A DNA stretch of 64,000 bases from G965222535 sp965222535 (GTDB taxonomy: Bacteria; Pseudomonadota; Gammaproteobacteria; HK1). This document shows, one piece after another, positions 1 to 9,900 of the stretch. Position 1 is the first letter of the stretch. Every line of letters starts with the position of its first letter. The stretch is taken from the NCBI GenBank assembly GCA_965222535.1, contig OZ244957.1, forward strand, positions 1,426,001-1,490,000. Direction: 5' to 3'. A model generated the notes under the pieces. That model was not told where the DNA came from. It made no database searches and saw only the letters and a list, made by a program, of their open reading frames with translations. The position numbers were made by a program, and so were the translations under genes.

Positions 1-281
1 GCGCTGATCCGCTCTATAGACGGAATGCCATGGCGTTCCGCACCTTTTCGTAGCCCCCTCCTTCAAACAAGCAGCGGTTCAGAGGCTGGCACGATCAGTG
101 CCAAATCTTCCTTCAGAGGTGTAGAATCCCTTACTGGATTTTAATTCAGGTGAGAAGCGCTCAATCACGTTGTCGCTCACTTCCAGATGGCGTTCGGGAC
201 ACAGATACGCTTGTCCATGAATAAGGCATCCCAATAAAGCCACCCGCTACCCAATGCCGGATAATGATAAGAGAGGAGAAT
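1..281. other. Left-edge region without a supported gene
   Basis: No convincing coding region lies before dsbC. The minus strand has short open stretches at about 60-240 broken by stops, which could be gene debris, but nothing recognisable. The last bases hold the dsbC ribosome binding site (GAGAGGAG at 271-278). Confidence 0.4.
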
Positions 282-1007
282 ATGATGAACAGCCGCGGGT
301 TAGCGCTTACTCTTTTTCTCGTGGGAGCGGTAGCTGTGTCGTCGGCGAGCAGCGCCGAGCCGCCGGCGGCGTTGAAAGCAGTGGTGGCGAGGCTGTTGCC
401 GAACATTACGGAGGATGCCATCACCCCATCCCCCATCCCGAATATTTACCAAATCGTGTATGGCGCTGAGATTTTGTATATCACCGCCGACGGTCGCTTC
501 ATCCTCAAGGGGGATCTGTTCGATCGGCAAAGCCGCGCTAATCTTACAGCGCAAACACGCCAGCAAGTGCGCCGCCGGGCGGTCAATGCGCTGGGCGATT
601 CCTCGATGATCGTATTTCCCGCCAAGGACAGCAAATACACTGTTACGGTATTCACCGACGTTGATTGCGTTTATTGCGCTCGCTTCCACCGCCAGATGGC
701 GGAATACAACGCGCACCGCATCAGTGTGCGATATGCGGCTTTCCCGCGCAGTGGTATGGAGACGGCGACCTATGCCAAAATGGTATCGGTGTGGTGCGCC
801 AATGATCCGCACTGGGCAATGACGCGCGCTAAAGCGGGGCAATCGATCGCGCCCCGCAACTGCAAAAACCCGGTTGCCGAACACTACCAAGCCGGCCAAA
901 GGATAGGGGTGCGCGGGACGCCGTCGATTGTATTGGATTCTGGCGAGTTGGTTGGCGGCTACGTCTCTCCCAAGGATTTAGCGACCCTGCTCAACTCACC
1001 CGGCTGA
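282..1007 (+). CDS. dsbC: Thiol:disulfide interchange protein DsbC (periplasmic disulfide isomerase)
   Basis: This protein is expected to reshuffle wrong disulfides in periplasmic proteins and to be kept reduced by DsbD. The N-terminus is a signal peptide with a hydrophobic LALTLFLVGAVAV core and an Ala-rich cleavage region before AEPPAALK. A DsbC-type N-terminal domain follows, then a thioredoxin fold with the active site FTDVDCVYC; E. coli DsbC has CGYC. Two further Cys (VWCAND and RNCKNP) match the second structural disulfide of DsbC, and GVRGTPSIVL holds the cis-proline. Length (241 aa) is normal. I chose ATG 282 because GAGAGGAG lies just upstream; ATG 285 is equally possible. No dsbD is in view. 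The downstream glycosyltransferases share the strand, but a 131-bp gap makes co-transcription uncertain. Confidence 0.9.
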   Translation: MMNSRGLALTLFLVGAVAVSSASSAEPPAALKAVVARLLPNITEDAITPSPIPNIYQIVYGAEILYITADGRFILKGDLFDRQSRANLTAQTRQQVRRRAVNALGDSSMIVFPAKDSKYTVTVFTDVDCVYCARFHRQMAEYNAHRISVRYAAFPRSGMETATYAKMVSVWCANDPHWAMTRAKAGQSIAPRNCKNPVAEHYQAGQRIGVRGTPSIVLDSGELVGGYVSPKDLATLLNSPG

Positions 1008-1138
1008 TAGACCGATCAGCAGACGTAGCCCCTTTCTTCTTTACCCTTGTCTCTACTTGCGGCATTCCCATTGGCGGCACCAGTGCTTGCGTTGACGTTG
1101 ATGCCGCAGCCATCCACGCTGCTCAAGAGGCACTGGCA

Positions 1139-2380
1139 TTGACTTTGCCGAGTGTGGCGGCGATTGCAGTGGTGCTGAAGGGCTACCCGCGCGTGTCTGA
1201 GACCTTTATCGCCCAAGAACTACTGGCCTTGGAGCAGCGCGGGTTGGTGTTGCACATCATCGCCCTGCGCCGACCGACCGATACGCTGCAACATGCGCTG
1301 CATCAGCAGATCAAGGCAGCGGTACGTTATCTGCCGGAATACTTGTATCAACAGCCGTTGCGTCTGTTGCGTGCTTTCATTGCGCTGCGAAAAACCCCGG
1401 GGTATGCCCGCGCACGTGCGATCTGGCTGCGTGATTTGAGGCGCGATCGCAGCGCAAGCCGCGTGCGGCGGTTCGGTCAGGCGTTAATCTTGGCGCATGA
1501 GCTGGTCGATAATGTACACCACTTGTACGCGCATTTCCTGCATACCCCAACCTCGGTGGCGCGTTATACGGCGTTGCTGCGCGATCTGCCGTTCAGTATC
1601 TCGGCCCATGCCAAAGATATCTGGACGCTGCCCGACTGGGAGAAGCGCGAAAAGATTGCCGCCGCCGCGTGGACGGTAACCTGCACTGCGTATAACCACC
1701 GTCACCTGCAACAGTTCGGCTCTGCTGGGTCGGTGACCTTGCTATACCACGGGATCGATCGCAGCCGCTTCCCCGTGCCAGCAGCAGCGGGTCGCCAACG
1801 CGACGGCAGTTGCGCTGAAGATCCGCTGCAGTTACTGTCGGTTGGGCGCCTGGTCGCCAAAAAAGGCTATCACGATCTGCTGCGCGCCTTGGCGAACTTG
1901 CCACCCGATTTGCACTGGCGTTTGACGCATATCGGTGCCGGGCCGCTGGCTGGCGCGCTCAAGCGGCAGGGCTACCACCTTGGTCTTGGCAATCGCATTG
2001 ACTGGCGTGGCGCTCAAGCGCAGCGCCAGGTCATCGCGGCTTATGCGGACAGCGATGTGTTTGCTTTGGCGAGTGTCATCGCTGGTGATGGCGATCGCGA
2101 TGGCTTGCCGAATGTGTTGCTGGAAGCCCAATACATGCAGTTAGCGGTGGTCGCCACGCGGGTATCCGCGATCCCCGAGCTGATCGAACATCAAACCAAT
2201 GGTTTGCTGGTCGATGCTGGCGACATCGCGGCGCTTTCGCTGGCGTTGGCGAGCCTGATGCGCGACCCTGAACGGCGTGCAGTGTATGGCGCTCGCGGGC
2301 GTGAACGGGTAGCGCGCTTGTTCAAGTTCGCGGATGGAATCGATCACCTAGTTTCACGCCTGCAACCCGAGGCCCTCTGA
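1139..2380 (+). CDS. Glycosyltransferase family 4 (GT-B), WcaL-like
   Basis: This is a retaining GT4-type glycosyltransferase that probably adds a sugar to a surface polysaccharide or lipid-linked precursor. The N-terminal half opens with GYPRVSETFIAQEL, typical of colanic-acid WcaL/AmsK-like enzymes. The C-terminal nucleotide-sugar half shows LSVGRLVAKKGYHDLL and the EX7E-like region DGLPNVLLEAQYMQLAVVAT followed by GLLVDAGD. Translation probably starts at TTG 1139, with AAGAGG at 1125-1130 at good spacing. It is a cytosolic enzyme without membrane segments. It ends 16 bases before the next GT4 gene, so the two form a pair. The donor and acceptor sugars cannot be read from sequence. Confidence 0.85.
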   Translation: MTLPSVAAIAVVLKGYPRVSETFIAQELLALEQRGLVLHIIALRRPTDTLQHALHQQIKAAVRYLPEYLYQQPLRLLRAFIALRKTPGYARARAIWLRDLRRDRSASRVRRFGQALILAHELVDNVHHLYAHFLHTPTSVARYTALLRDLPFSISAHAKDIWTLPDWEKREKIAAAAWTVTCTAYNHRHLQQFGSAGSVTLLYHGIDRSRFPVPAAAGRQRDGSCAEDPLQLLSVGRLVAKKGYHDLLRALANLPPDLHWRLTHIGAGPLAGALKRQGYHLGLGNRIDWRGAQAQRQVIAAYADSDVFALASVIAGDGDRDGLPNVLLEAQYMQLAVVATRVSAIPELIEHQTNGLLVDAGDIAALSLALASLMRDPERRAVYGARGRERVARLFKFADGIDHLVSRLQPEAL

Positions 2381-2396
2381 CAATGGGCGCCGTGCA

Positions 2397-3615
2397 ATGA
2401 ACGCGGTGCGGCGGCGCTGCTATCGGATCGCCTTTTACGCGCCGTTGAAGTCCCCCTCCCATGCGGTGCCTTCCGGCGATCGTCACATCGCACGTTTGTT
2501 TGTACATGCTTTGCAAATGCAGGGACATGCGGTTGAATTGGCGGCGCGCTTTCGCAGTTTTGAGGGCAACGGCAATCACATCCGCCAGCAGCGCATTGAA
2601 CGCATCGGGCGGGCGTTGGGACAACGGTTGCTGCGGTTTTACCAGCACCGCGCCAAAGGGAGCACGACCAGCGATCCAGTTGCCAGTGCCGCAGCGCCAG
2701 CACCGGATTGTTGGTTGACCTACCATTCCTACCATAAAGCACCGGACTGGATCGGGCTGGAGGTCGCGACGCGGCTTAACATCCCCTATGTGGTTGCTGA
2801 GGCTTCAGTCGCGCCAGCGCAGCAGGGCGGTCGCTGGGCGAGGGGGCATGAACGTGCGCTACAGGTCGTCCGTGCCGCCGATTGCATCATCAATATTAAC
2901 AGCACTGATAGGAGTGGCGTACTGGCTGCCCGAGGCACCGACCAAGGCGTTGTTGAACTGCCGTTGTTTCTCGATCCAGAGCCCTATCGCCACGCATCTA
3001 GGAAGCGTGCGACCTTGGCTTCTGCGCATCGGCTTGCAGTTGATGTACCGTGGTTATTGTGCGCGGCGATGATGCGCAAGGGGCGCAAACAGCGCTCGTT
3101 TGAGGTACTGGCGGCGGCCTTGGCGGGCGTTACGGATCTCCCCTGGCAACTGCTGATCGCCGGCGATGGACCCGCATCTGGGGCAGTGCGCACGGCGTTT
3201 GACAACGCCGGAATCGCCCAGCGCGTGCACTTTTCAGGGCTGCTCGATCAAGCGGCGCTGATCGACTGGCTGCGGGCTGCGGACTGCGGACTGGTTTGTG
3301 TGGCCCGCACTGGGTGAGCCATTGGGGATGGCCATGCTGGAAGCACAGGCAGCAGGATTACCGGTGATCGCCGGTAGAGGCAAAGGCGTTGCGAGCGTCG
3401 TGCGCGATGGCGACAGCGGGTGGTTGGTCGATGAAGCGCAACCCTCAACTTTTGCCAAAGTGCTGCGCAAGGCGCTGGCAGATCCACAAAAACGCAGCGA
3501 AATGGCGCATAACGCGCTCGCTTATATCGATCGCGAGCACAGTATCAAAAGCGCTTCCGTGCGCCTAACCGCACTGCTGCATCAGGTTTGCAAGCAACGT
3601 TTTAGCGGAACCTGA
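2397..3615 (+). pseudogene. Second GT4 glycosyltransferase, frameshifted near 3294
   Basis: The first part (2397-3317) carries the GT-B N-terminal domain and the start of the C-terminal domain (LPWQLLIAGDGPASG, HFSGLLDQAALIDWL). It stops after CGLVCVARTG. The remainder continues in the next frame at about 3295-3615 with WPALGEPLGMAMLEAQAAGL, the canonical EX7E segment of GT4 enzymes, and GWLVDEA. Removing one G near 3294 restores CGLFVWPALGEP, so a single-base insertion explains the break. It is either a real inactivating frameshift or a sequencing error. The gene begins 16 bases after the upstream GT4 and would act in the same glycan pathway. It is written as one broken gene. Confidence 0.8.
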
Positions 3616-3951
3616 GGCCTTACTGGTGAGCAGGTGTTAATCAAAAGTAAAAACGGCGCTCTGGAGCCTCTAATATTTTAATCCGCAACTGCACAAGCTG
3701 CGCTTGGCAGTTGCGGAGAGATTTGTAAAAAAAGAGGTTTATATTGGGGAAAGGGTGAGGGCGTGTTTAACCCACCTAAACGCTTTACTCCCTTCCCCCA
3801 AGCCCCTAACCCCCAGTACCGCCTTCGCTTTCGATTTGGCACCGTGCATCTGGCGTAACTTGGCGCTCTGAAAAGGTGGCGGGCAGTGCTATAGAATGGA
3901 TCCTTGGGCATAGCGCAGCGTAGCTTCTTCCCAACTCTTCAGGAGTTGCAC
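3616..3951. repeat. Intergenic palindromic repeat R2 (copy 1)
   Basis: The gap after the glycosyltransferases has no gene. At 3683-3716 there is a hairpin with arms CCGCAACTGC and GCAGTTGCGG. It is followed by a longer imperfect palindrome, from TATTGGGGAAAGGG at about 3741 to CTCCCTTCCCCCAAG at about 3800. Related copies occur at about 29.9-30.2, 59.9 and 60.76-60.91 kb. The hairpin lies between convergent genes and could stop transcription, although it lacks a long T run. Confidence 0.75.
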
Positions 3952-6900
3952 TTATATCTTGACTCCAATTTTCTCGAATAAGTTCCGAAGTTGATTATCT
4001 GTATTGGCACTATAAAAACCATCTTTATCCATTCTAAATTGACGGCTCAGATATTTGTCAGGCGGGGTGTTATTCTGCGCCAATGCTTCTTGACCGTTTT
4101 CTAGAAACCATTCCGTTGATACTTTATACTGCTCCGGGCCTTCTTTTCCTGCGAGAGGCGGATTCTTCCGATATTCTGCTATTTTATTTTCCAGAGTTTT
4201 CTTGAGCTCTTCAAGTCGCTGGACTTCTGGGTCGACGGCCTTGTTGGCATTAGCGCCTGCTTCGGTTTTCTTTGCCTCGGATAGCACTACTTTATTCGCC
4301 TCCACAGGAAGCGCATTCTCTGCTTGCGCTATTGGTTTGGCAGGCACTGGCTGCGGAACGGGTGCCTTTTGCGCCGCATTCGCATTGTCATCAAGCAGTT
4401 GTTGAACCTGGGTTTCCATTTTCTCGAATAAGTTCCGAAGTTGATGATCTGCATACACACCAAAATTGTCCATTATCTTATCAGATTTGAATTTCTTTAA
4501 CAGATGTTCATTTGGCGGTATTTTATCCTGCGCCAATGCTTCTTGACTGTTTTTTATAAACCATTCCGTTGATTCATCATACCGCCCCGGTTGTTTTCTA
4601 TCGAGAGGCGGATTCTTCCGATATTCTTCTAGTTGATTTCTCAAAACTTGGTTGGATGCTTCACGTTGTTGGACTTCTGTGGCGACGCCCTTGTTGGCAT
4701 TAGTGCCTGTTTCGACTTTCTTTGTCTCGGGCATCACTACCTTATTCGCCGGAGGAGGCGCATTCGCTGCTTGCGCTGTTGGTTTGGCAGGCACTTGCGG
4801 AACAGGTGCCTTTTGCAGTACCGCTTTAGCACCACCGCCAGCCAGAGCATCGACTCTTGCTTGCAGTGCAAGGGCTTCTTGCTTCAAAGGTTTAAATTTC
4901 TCTATATAGTCAAACCGAGCAAGCCGATCTTGAAGAAATTCAACCGCTGATCCTTTAGCATTAATAGCATCATAAGCATAAATACGGAACACATGGTCTG
5001 TTGTTTCTAATTTGCCAACTTTCAGTTTCTCTTCTATCTCAACAATTACTTTTCGCAGCGCATCTCTGTAGGCCACGTCATCAGCGCCTAATGGGGCTAT
5101 GTTATTCTCTGGTTTGAGGTTAGCAGCACCATCACCTTTGATGATAACTCTAGTCTCCGGCGTGCCTTGTGGTGGTTGACCTTTGATGATAACTCCAGTC
5201 CCCGGCGTGCCTTGTGGTGGTTGACCTTTGATGATAACTCCAGTCCTCGACGTGCCTTGTGTTGGTTGACCTTGAACCCAATCGCTTAAATTATAACCGA
5301 GGCCTTTCTCGACAGGATTGGATTTCCTGACAATAAACTCAAGACTTGGCTTATTTTTGGCGCTGAAAAGTTCTCCACCCTTTTCTAGATCATCTAATAC
5401 CGAAGTCGGGTTGTTGATCCTTATCCATCCTATTACGGCGTCTCGTGGTATTTTGGTAATATTAACTTCACCACCTGTTTCATCAACTTTACCAAAATTA
5501 TCTGTAACGATTTTCCCTAAATCGTATGCTTTCTCATTACCAATCTTAGTAGTGTCTATTACATATATAAAAGATGAATCACTAAAAGAGGCACCTCCAG
5601 TAGAATATGTAATAGCACCTTCAAGGTGTTTTGCCGTGGAAACCCCCTGTCGACCTGAGGTCCCTTTCGCTTGACCTAAACCAGCCTGTTCTAATTGCTC
5701 ACCCAGCGTAGCAACGGGTTGGCGTGGCGCAAAAAATGCGTCTTCTGAACTCCCCAGCCGGATAGGAGTCCTCCCATCCCCTCTGTAAACAATGCCTTCG
5801 TATTTGTGCAATCTGTAGCCCTGTAGTGTCTCATCTTCTATTGTCACGCCAACCTTCTTTCCATACGTCGATCTGACAAACTCCTCCAGTTGCGCAGGGG
5901 TCTCTATATTTTTTGGAACTCCTTCGATTCCTTTGTGGCCATCAGCGCCTGCTTCGGTTTTCTTTGCCTCGGATAGCACTACTTTATTCGCCTCCACAGG
6001 AAGCGCATTCGCTGCTTTCGCTATTGGTTTGGCAGGCACTTGCGCAGCGGGTGCCTTTTGCGCCGCATTCGCATTGCCATCAAGCAGTTGTTGAACCTGG
6101 GTTTCCATTTTCTCGAATAAGTTCCGAAGTTGATGATCTGTATTGGCACTATAAAAATAATCTTTATCCATTCTAAATTGACGGCTCAGATATTTGTCAG
6201 GCGGGGTGTTATTCTGCGCCAATGCTTTTTGACCGTTTTCTAGAAACCATTCCGTTGATACTTTATACTGCTCCGGGCCTTCTTTTCCTGCGAGAGGCGG
6301 ATTCTTCCGATATTCTTCTAGTTGATTTCTCAAAACTTGGTTGGATGCTTCACGTTGTTGGACTTCTGGGGCGACGGCCTTGTTGGCATCAGCGCCTGCT
6401 TCGGTTTTCTTTGCCTCGGATAGCACTACTTTATTCGCCTCCACAGGAAGCGCATTCTCTGCTTGCGCTATTGGTTTGGCAGGCACTGGCTGCGGAACGG
6501 GTGCCTTTTGCGCCGCATTCGCATTGTCATCAAGCAGTTGTTGAACCTGGGTTTCCATTTTCTCGAATAAGTTCCGAAGTTGATGATCTGCATACACACC
6601 AAAATTGTCCATTGCCTTATCAGATAAGAATTTCTTTAACAGATGTTTATTTGGCGGTATTTTATCCTGCGCCAATGCTTCTTGACTGTTTTTTATAAAC
6701 CATTCCGTTGATTCATCATACCGCCCCGGTTGTTTTCTATCGATAGGCGGATTCTTCCGATATTCTTCTAGTTGATTTCTCAAAACTTGGTTGGATGCTT
6801 CACGTTGTTGGACTTCTGTGGCGACGCCCTTGTTGGCATTAGTGCCTGTTTCGACTTTCTTTGTCTCGGGCATCACTACCTTATTCGCCGGAGGAGGCGC

Positions 6901-9900
6901 ATTCGCTGCTTGCGCTGTTGGTTTGGCAGGCACTTGCGGAACAGGTGCCTTTTGCAGTACCGCTTTAGCACCACCGCCAGCCAGAGCATCGACTCTTGCT
7001 TGCAGTGCAAGGGCTTCTTGCTTCAAAGGTTTAAATTTCTCTATATAGTCAAACCGAGCAAGCCGATCTTGAAGAAATTCAACCGCTGATCCTTTAGCAA
7101 CAATAGCATCATAAGCATAAATACGGAACACATGGTCTGTTGTTCCTAATTTGCCAACTTTCAGTTTCTCTTCTATCTCAACAATTACTTTTCGCAGCGC
7201 ATCTCTGTAGGCCACGTCATCAGCGCCTAATGGGGCTATGTTATTCTCTGGTTTGAGGTTAGCAGCACCATCACCTTTGATGATAACTCTAGTCTCCGGC
7301 GTGCCTTGTGGTGGTTGACCTTTGATGATAACTCCAGTCCCCGGCGTGCCTTGTGGTGGTTGACCTTTGATGATAACTCCAGTCCCCGGCGTGCCTTGTG
7401 GTGGTTGACCTTTGATGATAACTCCAGTCCTCGACGTGCCTTGTGTTGGTTGACCTTGAACCCAATCGCTTAAATTATAACCGAGGCCTTTCTCGACAGG
7501 ATTGGATTTCCTGACAATAAACTCAAGACTTGGCTTATTTTTGGCGCTGAAAAGTTCTCCACCCTTTTCTAGATCATCTAATACCGAAGTCGGGTTGTTG
7601 ATCCTTATCCATCCTATTACGGCGTCTCGTGGTATTTTGGTAATATTAACTTCACCACCTGTTTCATCAACTTTACCAAAATTATCTGTAACGATTTTCC
7701 CTAAATCGTATGCTTTCTCATTACCAATCTTAGTAGTGTCTATTACATATATAAAAGATGAATCACTAAAAGAGGCACCTCCAGTAGAATATGTAATAGC
7801 ACCTTCAAGGTGTTTTGCCGTGGAAACCCCCTGTCGACCTGAGGTCCCTTTCGCTTGACCTAAACCAGCCTGTTCTAATTGCTCACCCAGCGTAGCAACG
7901 GGTTGGCGTGGCGCAAAAAATGCGTCTTCCGAACTCCCCAGCCGGATAGGAGTCCTCCCATCCCCTCTGTAAACAATGCCTTCGTATTTGTGCAATCTGT
8001 AGCCCTGTAGTGTCTCATCTTCTATTGTCACGCCAACCTTCTTTCCATACGTCGATCTGACAAACTCCTCCAGTTGCGCAGGGGTCTCTATATTTTTTGG
8101 AACTCCTTCGATTCCTTTGTGGCCATCAGCGCCTGCTTCGGCTTTCTTTGCCTCGGATAGCACTACTTTATTCGCCTCCACAGGAAGCGCATTCGCTGCT
8201 TTCGCTATTGGTTTGGCAGGCACTTGCGCAGCGGGTGCCTTCACAGGCGGCGGTTGCTCCTCCCCAAATATTTGGCGATACGCTTTCCATAAATAGTCTT
8301 TATCCACAGGTCTTGTTCCAGTTCCCTCTAATCCTTCGATATATTGCCTCATCGCGACAAGCGGATCGCCGCCTCCGGCCAATGCCGCTTGCGCTCTTTT
8401 GAGCGCTTCCTGTTCGTAATACATTTGACTCGGAATCGGAAGATTATCTTTCGCTGCATGTTCTTCGACACTACTCAGACCATCGAGGCGTTTTATCAAC
8501 CTATCCGCTGGTGTTTCCCCTATCGCCCCAGCACCGGCAACCCTCTGGCCTCCCGGCGGCAGCTCGGTTGGCCGGGCGGCAGGCGGCGGGGGCACCTTAT
8601 TGGGGCCGGGCTGCTGCGGGGCTGCTGCTTGCCTATAGCCGGCATCTTGTGGGGCGAGCCCACCTTGCCGTCCCCTTGCCGCGTTATTACCAAATAACTC
8701 GTCAAACACCTTCTGCACGTGTGCCTTAGAAGCACCGGTTAATTCGCCTAGGTAGGAACTAACTACGGCAGCCGGATTGCTTCTAGGCGCCGCTTCGACT
8801 ATCCGGGTATGCGCTGTCCGCTCGGAACGCAAGTGCTCCGGAAATGCCTCTCCTTTAATCCTGTACTGTTCTTCTAACCCGTTTAGCTCAACGATTCGAT
8901 TCCACGACCGATCTGCCGCTGCTTCCTGGATCGCCTCCGCGTTGTGGGCGAGGGGGCCCTCCGCCCCAGCATCGGCAACCCTCTGGCCTCCCGGCGGCAG
9001 CTCGGTTGGCCGGGCGGCAGGTGGCAGGTCCCCCTGATGGGGGACGGGCTGCTGCGGGGCTGCTGCTTGCCTATAGCCGGCATCTTGTGGGGCGAGCCCA
9101 CCTTGCCGTCCCCTTGCCGCGTTATTACCAAATAACTCGTCAAGCGTCTTCTGCAGGTGCGCCTTTGCATCACCCGATAATCCATCTATCCCTAGGTGCC
9201 GCTTAATCACGGCAACTGGATCACCGTCGTCGAGCGCCGCATTGAATGCGCTTTCGATCGCTTTTTTCTCGTAACCCAAGTGTGCCGGGAACGCCTCTCC
9301 CTTACCCTTATACTGCTTCTCTGAAACGTCTAATTCAGCGAGCCGCTTTAACAACTTATCCGTTGGGGTTGCTTCTTCGGCCGCCTCCGCGTTGTGGGCG
9401 AGGGGGCCCTCCGCCCCAGCATCGGCAACCCTCTGGCCTCCCGGCGGCAGCTCGTTTGGCCGGGCGGCAGGTGGCAGGTCCCCCTGATGGGGGGCGGGCT
9501 GCTGCGGGGCTGCTGCTTGCCTATAGCCTGCATCTTGTGGGGCGAGCCCACCTTGCCGTCCCCTTGCCGCGTTATTACCAAATAACTCGTCAAGCGTCTT
9601 CTGCAGGTGCGCCTTTGCATCACCCGATAATCCATCTATCCCTAGGTGCCGCTTAATCACGGCAACTGGATCACCGTCGTCGAGCGCCGCATTGAATGCG
9701 CGTTCGATCGCTTTTTTCTCGTAACCCAAGTGTGCCGGGAACGCCTCTCCCTTACCCTTATACTGCTTCTCTGAAACGTCTAATTCAGCGAGCCGCTTTA
9801 ACAACTTATCCGTTGGGGTTGCTTCTTCGGCCGCCTCCACGTTGTGGGCGAGGGGGCCCTCCGCCCCAGCATCGGCAACCCTCTGGCCTCCCGGCGGCAG

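Larger units (their letters stand above)
3952..8240 (-). repeat. Tandem duplication of a ~2.15-kb coding segment
   Basis: Two long segments, about 8240-6100 and 6060-3952, encode almost the same ~720 residues: an AKPIAKAANALPVEANKVV linker, the ADP-ribosyltransferase domain, 15-residue repeats, and EEYRKNPP/STEWF helical units. The second segment is 45 bp shorter because it has three rather than four 15-residue units. In-frame unit gain and loss is visible inside the duplication. Confidence 0.85.
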
